From Quercus robur (lineage: Eukaryota; Streptophyta; Magnoliopsida; Fagales; Fagaceae): a DNA stretch of 64,000 nucleotides. A program made the position numbers and the translations under genes. The stretch covers positions 48,708,843-48,772,842 of the forward strand of contig NC_065538.1 of NCBI RefSeq assembly GCF_932294415.1, written 5' to 3'. Below the pieces are notes generated by a model that saw only the letters and a list, made by a program, of their open reading frames with translations, did not search any database and was not told the origin of the DNA. Below are positions 22,631 to 34,815 of the stretch, in pieces; position 1 is the stretch's first letter, and the number at the start of each line of letters is the position of its first letter.

Positions 22631-23200
22631 TGTGAAATAAACAGATGAATGAATGAAAGGGGAATTGAATGGAAATGAATGAGAGAAATAAATGGATGGA
22701 ATTAGTTTGAGCTGAGAGAGTAAAAGAGGAATTTCGTTTTTATTTTTTAAAACTGAGGGGAAATACAGAAAGAGTGTGTTTGTGTAATAGAATTAGGTGG
22801 GAGAGATTGGAGCTGCTTAACTGCCGAGAGCGAGAGAGAGAGAGAGTGAAAGGGTGCTTGTTTTTGTTGTTTGTTTGTTTTTTAGTTTTTGGGAAGTGGG
22901 GGTGGGGGGTGGGTCATTGCCAACTCTGCAAGGGATTCCTCTTAGGTGAAAATCATTGTTCTAACTACAGTGAGATCGGAGCTTGTGTCAAAGTATCAAA
23001 ATGCCCTTTCATTTTCAATGGAATGACTTGTGGTGTCCGCTAAGGGGGGGTTGACCTCTGTCCCAAGACTGGACCGTTGGTTTGATTTCGTGGGTTAAAT
23101 GACCGATTTGGACTTGGTGTGTTTCCCGAGGTTTGGAGAGAAAGACCAAGACTTTTTCCAAGTTGCCTTGTTTTCTCACAGAAAGTCCAGTTAAAAAAAA
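22599..23200 (-). promoter_or_regulatory. SCAR 5' leader and proximal promoter region
   Basis: Upstream of the ATG on the minus strand is a GA/CT microsatellite (about 22599-22626, plus strand CT). Further on are GA-rich stretches near 22829-22847. Such CT runs are common in plant 5' leaders. No single TATA box or start site can be chosen with confidence. Confidence 0.45.
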
Positions 23201-26200
23201 TTTCGAAATAGGTAAAAAAGTATATCTTTTAGAAGCATTAATGAGTAAATTATTTAAAAAAAAATTATGAAAAAATGAAAAATTGTCTAATTTTTTATTT
23301 TACAGTTTTTTAATTTTTTTATAAAAAATTTATTAAAATAAATTATTAATGTATGCTTTAAGAATATACATTACATTAACCGAACTTATATAATTAATCG
23401 AAAATTTAAAATTTTCTTAATATGGTCTTTATCCTTTTCCTGTACACATCTATATCAAGTTGGGGGCCTCTTCAATGGTAACTTGTACTTCTTCCTGTGG
23501 ATGATGTAGATTGAGATCAAGGTTCGACAAGGAGTTTGAGCTCGTTGAGCATGAACCTCAAACATCTTGTACTGGATGACCTTAGCTAAGTCCAAAACCG
23601 AACTGAATAGAATTGTTACTGTCTAAAAATATTTGCTGAAAATTAAAGAAAGAAGGTCCATTATTTCATGTCAGTTTGTGAATTAGTAAAAACTTGTTAA
23701 CTTAACTAATTTAATGTTGTCAAAATTTTGTCGATGTAACATTACTTTGTTTTCTTTTTTTCTTTTTCTTTTTTAAAATAAAATTCATAATTATTTTGTT
23801 ATTATAACATTATTTTCACTTGAATTTATAAGTGAAAATCATTAATTAGCAAAAGTGAAAGGTGAAAGGTCAAGAATACTTGCAATCGCGGATCACCTGT
23901 GAAAATAAAAATCTAGAAATATTGTATACTAAACTTATTGTTAGGTTAAAATAAAAAAGGAGATAAAAGAAAAGAGAAAATGGAAGAAGAAATTTTTGTG
24001 TTTTTTTTTCAAGTTTTATCAAGTTGTGTAATTAAATAGAAGAAAGGTGTGGAAGAAAGTGATATCTATAAAACGTGAAAAAAAAAAAAAGGTAATAAGG
24101 AGGAGAAAGTGATATTTCTGGATATGGAAGTTTGGGGAAATGATAATAAAATGAAAGGAAGTGATAATTTTGAAAATAGTTTTGTGAACTTAAAAAATAA
24201 AATAAAATAATTATGAGGAAAGATGATTTTTTTATTAAAACGTGGTAGTTAGCCCTCCAGCAAATAAGGCCTTGGCTCATGAATTATAGTCAATACTAAA
24301 TGCCGATAATTAGCTAGTTTATTATATTGATTTGGATCTTATGACTTAGCTTTTCTCTACGTCACATAGCTCTTTAATTATCCTTCTTAACACAGGAAAA
24401 AAATTATTCTTAATCTTCCCACTTTAGTGCAATAGGGAAAAAAAATACAAGAAGAACAAAAAAGTAAAGTTTAAAAATCCAATATTATTTCATAAAAAAA
24501 AAAAATCCAATATTATGAAAAAGTAAAGTCAGTATGTTTCATGAGAAGAATTTGTTGGTTAAACTCTTAAAATTGATATAGCTGTAATACTCTTCCCCCT
24601 TTCTTTTTTAGGCTTGGGATTGCACTCATGTGATAAGATTTAATTTTAAGCGATAATGGGTTGAGAAGGGATAAACTATGAAAGATGCAAAGAATCAATG
24701 TGACTAATCTTCAATTAATTACCAATGTGATCTTTTTTTTCTTTTTTTGAGAAACACCAATGTGATCTATTGATCACAAACATTTCAGCCACTGGGCAAA
24801 ATATGTATTTTTAATAATGGAACTGTTTAACCTTCACATCAATTTAACTATTTAATGTCCTTCTCAAAAAAGAATAATATATATATATATATATATATAT
24901 TTAATGTCCTTACCTTAGACAGGAAGCTATAATTATTCTATTTAAAGTCATGTAAGATTAATTTTAATCTACAGATTTTCATAACAACAAAAACTACACT
25001 TGTTTTGAAGAATAAGGAGTGGCTTTTCAATGTATTAAAACAATTTGTATCTCTCCACTTTCCGTTATATTTACCTTGCACTTAGTACTTTTGTGCTTTT
25101 CGGTTTCCACTAGATTTTTTTTCCCCCTTTTTCTGTGGCTAATTTTTATATCGCCTTTTTTTTTTTGTTTCCTCTTTTAAGTAGATCTACCTTGCATTTT
25201 GTGCCTTTAATTCCTTTGGATTTTTGTTTTGGTGGGTTCATGTTGGGTATATATTTTTTTAATGATTCATGTTGGCTATATATGGCAGTGAAATCCCACA
25301 GTGACTAATTATTATAACATAGATAGACTTAGACTCATAAGCTTAAGAGGAAGTTAGTAACACTTGTTCATTGGTCTAAATAGAGTACCAAAAGCGCACA
25401 TATAGACAATGACTCACATGGGGGTGGAGATTTTTACGTATACACATGTGAGTGAAAGTTTCATATTGGAGAAAATCTATCATGTATTTGATACGTGTAT
25501 CCACCCTTTTATATAGGAGAGGATCTCACAGCTGTGTAATCCACCTCATGTGAGAGGGTGGATACATGTAATATAACCTCTTCATATTGAATAATAATAA
25601 GAATAGTAAGTAGTTAATATAACATAGTTGAACCTAAATTATAATATTTTTTTTTATAAACACCAAAATTTTTAATTATTTAAAGTTATCGGGATAAGTA
25701 GTATTACTATTTTATCGATATGGAGCCATATTAATATCTCCATAACAATTCAAAGATCTAATGACTCACATCCCTGAGCTTCTTCACTAAGATTCTTCTA
25801 TGTATCCGAAATTAATATATAACTAACAAGAACACTAACTTCCAACGATCCGAAGAGGCCAATAGGATTAGGTTGATTCCTACCCGAAGATATAAAATGA
25901 CAAGATCGACATCTTTGTCAGTCGGTGGAGTTGACTAGAAAGCTATTTGTTAAGATTTGGTTTAGGTTTGAGTGTATTGACTTGGTTGAGCAATCTAGAA
26001 TCTTAGTTAACTTTTACTTCACCCAAAGCAATTATTATTAGTTTAGTGATAGATCTAGCTAGCTCTAATTATCGTCAAAATCATTATCATATTATTTACA
26101 TAACAATTTTTGTATTTCGAAGAGTTTTGATGTGTGAACCGGAGTCACACTACCTAACCCTCTAGCAACCACCAACACCTAATTAATAAAACGAACATTT

Positions 26201-26579
26201 TTATGATCATTTGAAAGTGCCTCCACGGCACTCTGCTAATGACTTGAATAGGACCATATATCAAAGCTGCGTAGTGTGGCGGTCACGTTGCATCTCAACA
26301 ATAACGCCATCAAATTTACATTGCTACATTCCAAAAATTAATAAAATAAATACATTGCTATTACAATAAACTCCTTCTCTCCTTATTACATTTAATAGTT
26401 CACATTAAATATTATACATTTTTCAGGATATATTCAACGTTACATCATTTAAAAAAAAATAAAAAAACATCATTTTTAAATTTGTAAATGATATAAAATT
26501 AATGTCAAATCCACAAATAAAATTTCTATTTTTTTTAATAATAAATAAACTTTCTATTTCAAGTGAATTACAGGACATA
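23201..26579. other. Intergenic DNA, no gene seen
   Basis: AT-rich sequence with only short chance frames. A (TA)n run lies near 24880-24900. A block at about 25427-25575 has mirrored ACATGTGAGTG / CATGTGAGAGGGTGGATAC motifs that may be a decayed inverted-repeat element. No RNA gene was recognised. Confidence 0.5.
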
Positions 26580-26834
26580 AGGTCTGTTTGGTTATGCATT
26601 TTGGAAGATTAAAATAGTGCTTTTAAAATTCAAAACTCTGTTTTGCAATTACAACTCCTTATAGTTTTTTTTACAAATGCACATTTTAAACTTAAACACA
26701 ATTTTCCAACAACTTATACAAGCACACCCATAATCATCTCCCCAATTTTTTCTTTGGTTACAACTTACAAATGCACAACTCACTAAAAAAAAGACAAAAA
26801 AATTACTACACCCTCTTTTTGTAAAAGAAGTGAC

Positions 26835-26977
26835 GTGTCCACAACATTTTCACAACAAATCATAAGTGATTAGTTATTATTGGTTTAAATTTGAATCTAC
26901 CACTAAAATTACTTTTTTTATCTCACTAATAATAACCCATAACAACTTACTACTTAGAATTTTATTGTGAAAATATT
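26835..26977. mobile_element. MITE, TGTCCACAACATTTTCACAA termini
   Basis: Left end TGTCCACAACATTTTCACAA is mirrored at the right by TTGTGAAAATATTGTGGACA. About 143 bp, non-coding. A sister copy lies 50 bp downstream. Confidence 0.7.
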
Positions 26978-27030
26978 GTGGACATAACATTTATCTGGGT
27001 ACAAAATGTCAAAATCTATGGGAAATGATA

Positions 27031-27198
27031 TGTCTACAACATTTCTATAATATTTTTACAACAAATCCTAAGTGACAGGTTGTTACTGGTTGTTATTGTT
27101 AGGGCAAAAAAGTAATCTTAGTGTTAGTTTCAAATTTGAACCAATAACAACTAACTACCTGTGATTTGTTGTAAAAATGTTATAGAAATATTGTAGAC
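27031..27198. mobile_element. MITE, sister copy of 26835-26977
   Basis: Starts TGTCTACAACATTTCTATAA and ends in the inverted form, with the arms extending through ACAACAAATC / GATTTGTTGT. The arms are nearly perfect, so the transcript would fold into a hairpin of the kind that can yield small RNAs. Confidence 0.7.
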
Positions 27199-27262
27199 GT
27201 AGCATCTCTCCAAAATCCATAACAAAAAGCTCAAAACGGATAACACTAAATCCAAACGCATA

Positions 27263-28226
27263 GTAGTGTTGCATTAAAACTTGCTAGTTCATTGTTTCTA
27301 GACATTTAGCATCATTATTGAAGTTTGCTTATGAGCATTCACATTAAGAATGACATATGCTATTGTAGGAAAAATTTAGCATAAAAGCCCAAAATCCCCC
27401 ACACATTCGGACTTTTAAGAACCAACTATTGCAAAAAAATTTGCAATTGCATTACAGTGAAATTCTAAATGTGGAATTGCACTATAACTCAATTGTGTAA
27501 AAAAAAAATAAATAAATAAATAACTCATATTTTATTCACTTACTTTATCAATTCCTCTCTCTCTCACCAGGTTTTTGGGTTTTGGATTTTGGGTTTTTGT
27601 TTTTATTTGGGTTTTGGAATACATTATTTTATTGTGTAGAAATATTATTTTAATGTGTTATATGGTAAAATAAAAGTTGAGATGCGGGGAATATTGTAAA
27701 ATGCTATGGTATAATTGATAAAATAATTTTTTAAAATGATAAAATAAGATGAGATAGAATTTTAGGCCTTGAATACTCTAACTAAAATTATGCTTCTTAA
27801 AAAATAGTCTGGCAGACCAAAGTAGACGATAAAAATAAGATGCAAACACACAAGCTCTCTATATCTCTCACATCATAAATTCATATGTCCACCTAGAGAA
27901 CTTTATATGGACCAGTGTCATCAACGCGATTAGCAGGAAAAGATAAAACAACAATCATTTTCTCAAAAAATAATAATAATAATAACAATCAATGCTCAGC
28001 ACTGGCCCTTTTTTTTAATGTGTCCTTTTAATAAATGCATTCAGCGCTCTTTAAGGAACATTTTTTTTTTTTTTTTTTTTAAAATCAGTGAGTTGTTTTC
28101 ATACTTTTCGATTTTCAAGGGAAAAAAAAAAAAAAAAAAAAAAAAAAAAGGAAAAAAAATATTATTTATGTACATTTTAATATGTGGTGTGTACATATAT
28201 TTATACTGAATTTCGTAATAATTTTG
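27263..28226. other. Intergenic DNA with a possible MITE
   Basis: A GAGCATTCACATTAAG motif near 27331 resembles a MITE left end, but the right end (about 27780) is not convincing. Long poly(T) and poly(A) runs lie at 28062-28081 and 28121-28149. No gene is visible. Confidence 0.4.
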
Positions 28227-29129
28227 GGCGGATATATTATTTCTGTCTCTACATTTTCACCTCATTTTTACTTTGATTCCTACTTTTTTTTTTTTATTAC
28301 TTTTAGTCCCCAAAATAAAAAATCATTTCATTTTGGCGTTTATTGTCATTTCACTAACGGAAAATAGCCTACGTGACAAACAGAGTGTATGTTGGCACAC
28401 AAAATATTGATGTGACTATTAAAATAATAGTATTAAAAATGCCATGTCAACAACCAATTAAGAAATTTTTAATTTATCAATTTTAACAAAATGAAAAAGA
28501 AAAAACAAAATTAAAATACATAAAATACATCAATTTAGATCTGTTTTCATCTTCAACAAGAATACTAAAGACCACAAACCCAAATTTTAAATATAAGAAC
28601 ACATGCCCTGATTTTCTAGCATTTTCTTACCCTTTCTTGTCAACCAAACACAAACATAAACACAAACCAATCTCCAACAAGAACACAAATACAAACCCAG
28701 CAGCAAATCTTTCTTGTCAACCAAATACATTTAAAAAAAAAAAACCTAAAAATCAGCAAGAATACAAACACAAACCCATCAATCCATCTTCAGCAACAAC
28801 CCAACAATCCATCTTCGACAAGATTTTCTTATTCTTTGAAACCAAACACAAAATCACAACGATCCACGATCCACGATCCAAAACTCAACTCAAACCAACG
28901 ATCCAAAATCTCCAAACCCACCACATCCATATCCACAAGCTTTAATCCTTCATTGATCTTCAAACCAATCACAACCATTCGATCTTCTACTTCTGTTTCA
29001 TCGCAAGGAACCCAGGCCAAAGCTCCTCAAGCTTTAATCCTTCATCGTTGATCACCACAACCACAAATGGCAGTGGGTCCTTTCTAGGTTTGGTTTATGG
29101 GTTTCAAATCCAAACACCATACAACAATA

Positions 29130-29214
29130 AGAGAGAGAGAGAGAGAGAGAGAGATAAGAAGAGCCAAGATCTAAAAACCATGGCCGTGAAGGTGACAATT
29201 GGGTCTTGATCTGA

Positions 29215-29240
<26 letters not shown>
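29130..29240. repeat. GA microsatellites
   Basis: Two (GA)n runs, about 29130-29154 and 29216-29240. The equivalent in the second duplication unit is a (GA)n run near 34556-34583. Confidence 0.85.
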
Positions 29241-29245
<5 letters not shown>

Positions 29246-29552
29246 CTTCGAATACAGAGAGAAAGAGAGAGAGGGGCTTTGAATTGGGTGAGAGTGTGGG
29301 GCTCTTCAACATAATATTTGTTTTGTTTATTTTTTTCCATTTGGGGCTGTCCAGAGCTTGAAGAACATGAATTCATGTTTTGTTTAGAGTTCTTCGTATT
29401 CTTCCCAAAAAAGAGAAAAAAAACATTGATAATTTTTTGGGTTTTAAAATTTTTAGGTTCAAAATCCACTTAGATCTTAATTCATGTGATTTTTTTTTGT
29501 TTTTAATTTTTTTTATTTAGTTGAAATTGATAAATTATTTTTTAAAATTTTT

Positions 29553-32500
29553 TGTAGGGAATAGGGCCCAAAATAATGTATTAGGCCTTGGACCTTGTCC
29601 GAGGACACTAATAAGTCCGAGAAGGAAGAGATAACTATTAAATGATTCCCAGCAAAAGTCTCATCAATGGGAGATGAAGGGAAGGAGGTCCGAAGAGGAA
29701 TTCCTCCTCGAACACGATAAATGCAGTCCAAGTACGTACTCTAGCAATTGAGATGCGCTCCATGAACATGTGAGAGGGAAGGAAACTCGAAATATCTAAG
29801 GAAAAGTTGCTACTACCGCATTAAGTGCATTGCAGCTACTTTTCTGACCGCATTAATGTGGAGAGGATTTCTAAACAGTGCTGTTTTGGCTACCACAACT
29901 CACAAAAGGCTGAAAGGGGTGTCTGATGGGATGGGTACTTAAGTGGGGATCTAGATGATCAACAAGTGGAGGGTCTAGATGATCAGGAAGGAGTTATATA
30001 ATGTGGAAGAACCCCCATGAGAGAGGGTGGTAAAAAAGGGAGAGAGAATATTGTAACATACTGAACTATCTTAATATCCAACTGTGATCAGTATACATGA
30101 ACTTTGGCCTCCTTGGACCAAAAATCCATTGACACCAATGTCTCTTATTTGTGCTTGATTGTCTTTTAATTCAATACTAGTCGCTAACCCGTGCGATGCA
30201 CAGGATAGTTAAATAAAAAGATAATTAATCAACCTCATAGTAAAAGAAAAGGCTAAAAGAACTATTAAGAGACTACTTTGTCCATCAAGTAATCAATCCA
30301 AGTGGCATTGTAGCTCATGAACAAAAGTCATTGTTGCATTTCATGGCTGCATACTTGCTAATAATGGAAATTACCTGTATAAAACTTGAAAAGGGTCAAA
30401 TGATGGAAAACATTCCATAAATAACTTATTGATGACAGGTATAAAGAGGGGACTAATGTAAGTCATCAATGGAATTTGAGTCAGCATCTCATTGCAAATG
30501 GAATATAGCTCTATATTAAAACTAAAAGTAAAAGTTCAATCATTCTTTTTCTCTAAAACGTTATCAAAAACTATAAGTAATTTACATCAGTTTCAAATAA
30601 AAACTACTTGAAGAATCAACTACTTTGAATCATTATCTGAAAGAGGGGCGACATAAAAACTTAAATAAGCCTCAAAGATGAAGTTCTTCGAACATATTTC
30701 AACACCAATTTCCAAGTTCAGCTCTATGTATGGCAACCAATTACTCACCCCGGTTGAAAGCACAATGTTTGGAAGAATCTTCCAAGTATCTTAGTCACAA
30801 TTTTCATCCACCTCCCTAGATCACTAAACTATATATCTACTAATCTACATACCCTAACTTCAAATATTGAATACAAAGAAAGAGCCAAAATTTCTCAAAC
30901 AGATTTGTGTAGCGTATATAAACTTAATTTGTTCTACTGCCTTTTATTCACGAAAATAATATAGAAGAAATAGAAAGAAAAAAAATTGTAAAAAATGAAT
31001 GCTTCATATCTTCCACCATACTTGTACTTACACATACTAATAGTTATTTTCGAAAACTTGTAAAACGAATGAATGTACATGCCAGATTCAGCTGCAGAAC
31101 CTGAAATACTAAAGCAAACCTCTATAGATAGTGTAGCACAAGATGTAGCATCAATATTATCCTAGCAATCTAATTATCTATTTGATCCATTGGTTGTAGT
31201 GGTGGGCCATTGAATTTGTGAACATCTGTAGAGTCCTTACTAATCTCTTAATAAATTTAAAATCTGATTGGATTCGTCATGATTTCAACCATTTTGCTGC
31301 ATTACTTTTTCTAAGTGTAAAATGTGACAAACCTTGTAATGCATGGCTTATATTGCCACTATAACATTATATTTTAAAATGAATATGATTTGCATTTAAC
31401 ACACATATATGCTTGTTTTACTATGACGATCACCTTTTTAACACACATTCGTTTGTTTTGTTTTTGCTATGCATATGTAACCAATTTGCACCCAAAAATC
31501 TGGATTAATGGTCAATTTCTTTTAGTCGTCATCTCCTAAAGCCCATGCTAATCAAATAGCCTGTAGCTAAGCAAATTGCCTATTAGGCTAATTTCACCTC
31601 ATGTATTGACAGCCACAGATATCCTACACTAATTCAAGCAATTCTAAAATAAAGCTCATACAAGTCTTAAAAGGAAGAAACCCAATATTAAGTAAATCAA
31701 TTTCAAGTAATATGACCTTCATTTCCTTCATTCTATCCTCTATACAAACAGAGCTTTCCATTCCATTCTATTAAAGGCTTAATTTTGGTGGCATTGAATT
31801 TCAGCCTTTGTATATTGTCTTATGTTGGTTTGTTTTTCATGTCAGCTGTAGAGTGTTTGGTGGCTATATATGCTATTTTACATTTTATAGAAAATGTTCA
31901 TAAAAATTGTGCAATCAGTCTTTCTGCATTAATAATTTTCATTGAATCAATGATTCCATATTTTTGGGTTTTACATGTTGCCAAAAAATATCAATCAGTC
32001 AACAAATTACTTCGAATGAGATTTAGGAAGCATGAAGTAATCTACTAAAAAAAAAAAAAAATCTTATGATGACATAGAAGCATTAACTTGATTTTTTTTC
32101 ACTTTGTTGCAAAATATGAAACAGCAAATACCAAACCACATAACTATTTATACCAAAAAAATCACAAATAGTATGTAGACATACACACAAATAGAACATA
32201 AATATACAAACAAATCAAACGGACTCAAAAGCAAAATCAACTCAACAGATCAAATGAGTAGTGAAGACCAAACGATTCATCGAAAAAAATCCAACAAAAA
32301 AAAAATGAACAAATCAGAATCAAGCAAATCAGTAACGGAACAAAATTTACAAAACCCTAGTTAAATTTCTAGTCCCTTGAAAATCCATAGAGATTTTACT
32401 CAAATCAACAAAAAGTTTTACAGATCCAAACACACACACACACAAAAAGTCAAAGTACTCAGTATTAATTGATTGCTAATTAATCGAATTGAACCCTAGG

Positions 32501-33213
32501 TTTGATAAAGAAAAAAAAAAATCAACTTTATGCGATTTTGATCGAAAATCTCAAAAAATAAGAAATAGAAGAAGAAGAAGAAGAAAACGAACCCTAATTT
32601 TTTGAAGCAAAGTTCTAATTCAACCATCTGATGCAATCTGTATATTTTTTAATGAAAAAATGCAGAAAATTTCAGATCCAATGTGAAATCGTATAGATTA
32701 CCTGAAAATACGCCGAAATTGGCGAAGAGCGAGCAAAGCAAGCTAAGATAAAGCTTTAAACTGAGCGAATGGGGATGGCATGTAAGGGAGAGGTTTGAGG
32801 AATAAAGAGAGAAAGGGGAAATGACAAGACCTAAGACAAAGTGGAGAGAGAGAGAGAGAGAGCACAAAAGTTAGGGTTTCGGGTTTTAAGAATGTGTATA
32901 GGTTAGAGAGAGTGAATGAGTGAGTCGCATAAAAGACTGAAAAAAAAAATTTATTTTTATTTTAAAAAAAGCGAAATTTAAAATATAGAAAAAAATGAAA
33001 TTTAAAAAATAGAAAATAAATAAATAAATGCTAACGTGGAAAATTGTGGGAGTTTCAAAAGTTTCGGTTTTATATATATATATATATAGATTAGTCGTTG
33101 CCCAACTCATTAAGACCTAGCTCTTTGATTCATACTCTACAAATTCATTGTATTGGGCTCATTAGACCAAGATTCCATATATTTGGGCTTGGGCTCCAAA
33201 TCGTGCCCCTACA
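29553..33213 (+). mobile_element. Solo LTR (747 bp) split by a Helitron
   Basis: Begins TGTAGGGAATAGGGCCC and ends GTGCCCCTACA. The flanks carry ATTTT on both sides, with one extra T on the left. The second duplication unit shows the empty site near 36555. Removing the Helitron leaves 747 bp, matching the 748-bp solo LTR at 38361-39108, which lies in the opposite orientation. The GTCCGAGGACACTA motif shows kinship with the LTRs of the Tat element at 48.4 kb. Confidence 0.85.
30177..33090 (-). mobile_element. Non-autonomous Helitron (2.9 kb)
   Basis: On the minus strand it begins TCTATATATATA (33090) and ends with a hairpin (GTGC...GCAC) followed about eight bases later by CTAG (30177). It is inserted between A and T with no target duplication, the Helitron signature. 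Aligning the flanks with the uninterrupted solo LTR at 38.4 kb gives the same 22-base spacing, so nothing was lost or duplicated at the site. No Rep/helicase is encoded. The part near 32.6-32.9 kb looks like a plant 5' leader on the minus strand, so a captured promoter fragment is possible but unproven. Confidence 0.85.
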
Positions 33214-33677
33214 ATTTTATATGCTGACGTGGTAATTTTAATGTGAAATAAATTTTATTATCATTATTTTAATAGCCACGTCAGCATTCTGTAGGCCAAC
33301 ATGCACTTTGTTTGTCACGTAGGCTATTTTCCGTTAGTGAGATGACAATAAGGACTAAAATGGAATGATTTTTTTATTTAGGAGACTAAAAGTGGTAAAA
33401 AAAAAAAAAGGGTAAGGACCAAAGTGAGAATGAGGTGAAAATGTATGGACGAAAATAGTATTTCCGCCATAATTTTTTAAAAGTAAAAGTTAATGGATAT
33501 TCTAAGAGTGTTAGTTTAGAAACTATTTTAGAAACATTTTATGTGGGATGATAATAAAACAATTAATTTTTTTTATGGCTTTCTATATTTCTCATGAAAG
33601 TGGTTTCAAAACTTTCTTAAAATGATTTATTAATAATTGCCATAAGGACACCCGTTAATATGACCATTTATAAATAT

Positions 33678-33694
33678 AGTATAAAAGTTAACTT

Positions 33695-33743
<49 letters not shown>
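33678..33743. repeat. Poly(A) run, about 45 nt, in the unit-1 flank
   Basis: A long A run ending in GAAAGAAAGAAA. The same place in unit 2 (about 37042-37070) has a much shorter run, so it expanded after duplication or is a sequencing artefact. Confidence 0.7.
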
Positions 33744-33745
<2 letters not shown>

Positions 33746-34553
33746 AAAGAAAGAAAGAAAGAAAAAAAATGTAGTTTTTTTTAAAGGTAAACTATGTATT
33801 TGGTCCTTATCCTTTACACCATATTTCAATTCGGTCCTTAATCTTTCAATTGTGTCAATTTGGTCCATAACCTTATCTTTTACACCATATTTTCTTACCC
33901 TTTCTTGTCAACCAAACACAAAAACACAAACATAAACACAAATCGATCTCCAGCAAGAACACAAACACAAACACAAACCTAGCAGTAGATCTTTCTTGTC
34001 AACCAAACACAAAAAAAAAAAAAAAACACATACCCAAAAATCAGCAAGAATACAAACATAAACCCATCAATCCATCTTCAGCAACAACCCAACAATCCAT
34101 CTTTGACAAGATTTTCTTATTCTTTGAAACCAAACACAAAAACACAACGATCCGCGATCTGAAACCCAACAATCCGAAACTTAACTCAAACCAACGATCC
34201 GAAATCTCCCAACCCACCACATCCATATCCACAAGCTTTAATCCTTCACTGATCTTCAAACCAATCACAACCATTCGATCTTCTACTTTTGTTTCACCGC
34301 GAGGAACCCAGGCTGAAGCTCCTTAAGCTTTAATCCTTCATCGTTGACCATCATAGCCATGATCGGCAGTGGGTCCTTTTTGGGTTTGGTTTATGGGTTT
34401 CAAATCCAAACACCATACAACAATGGCCGAGGGTTTAGATTGATCTAAAGAGAGAGAGACAGAGCTGAGGGTTTGTGTAACAAGAGAGCTTGAGATAAGA
34501 AGAGACGAGATCTGAAAACCATAGCCATAAAGGTGACGATTGGGTCTTGATCT

Positions 34554-34588
<35 letters not shown>

Positions 34589-34815
34589 GGCTTTGAATTT
34601 GGTTTTGGCTTTGAATCGGGTGAGAGAGTGTGGGGCTCTTCAACATAATATTTGTTTTGTTTATTTTTTCCATTTGGGGTTGTCCAGAGCTTGAAGAACA
34701 TGAATTCATGTTTTGTTATGAGTTCTTCATATTCTTCCCAAAAAAGAGGAAAAAAAATTTTGATAATTTTTTGGGTTTTAAAATTTTTAGGTTCAAAATC
34801 CACTCATATCTTAAT

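Larger units (their letters stand above)
26580..27262. mobile_element. Decayed TIR element hosting two MITEs
   Basis: The left edge GTCTGTTTGGTTATGC and right edge ATCCAAACGCATAG are imperfect inverted termini of the same loose type as other small elements here. Two better-defined MITEs lie within it. Boundaries are approximate. Confidence 0.4.
28227..33468. mobile_element. MULE-like element with long TIRs, disrupted by nested insertions
   Basis: Long inverted arms of about 250 bp: the left begins GGCGGATATATTATTTCTGT, and the right ends TAGTATTTCCGCC after a mirrored ATTTTCACC stretch. Flanks show a 9-bp TSD with one mismatch (ATAATTTTG at 28218-28226, ATAATTTTT at 33469-33477). Long TIRs plus a 9-bp TSD point to a Mutator-like element. 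It encodes no transposase. The interior (28.63-29.47 kb) is A/C-rich and then GA-rich with no recognised protein. The solo LTR and Helitron at 29.55-33.21 kb are inside it. Confidence 0.75.
28629..33891. repeat. Tandem duplication, unit 1
   Basis: This segment and 33892-37170 share the same order of sequence. Both have the TTACCCTTTCTTGTCAACC start, the CAACAACCC-rich block, GA microsatellites, the GTTCAAAATCCACT block, the MULE right arm, and the GTTTAGAAACTATTTTAG flank. Unit 1 contains the solo LTR and Helitron, which unit 2 lacks. Confidence 0.8.

Noticed and set aside
31785..32048. 87-codon hydrophobic frame inside the Helitron
   Set aside because: It looks membrane-like only because AT-rich DNA encodes Phe, Leu and Ile. 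No family resemblance and no support from the flanks.
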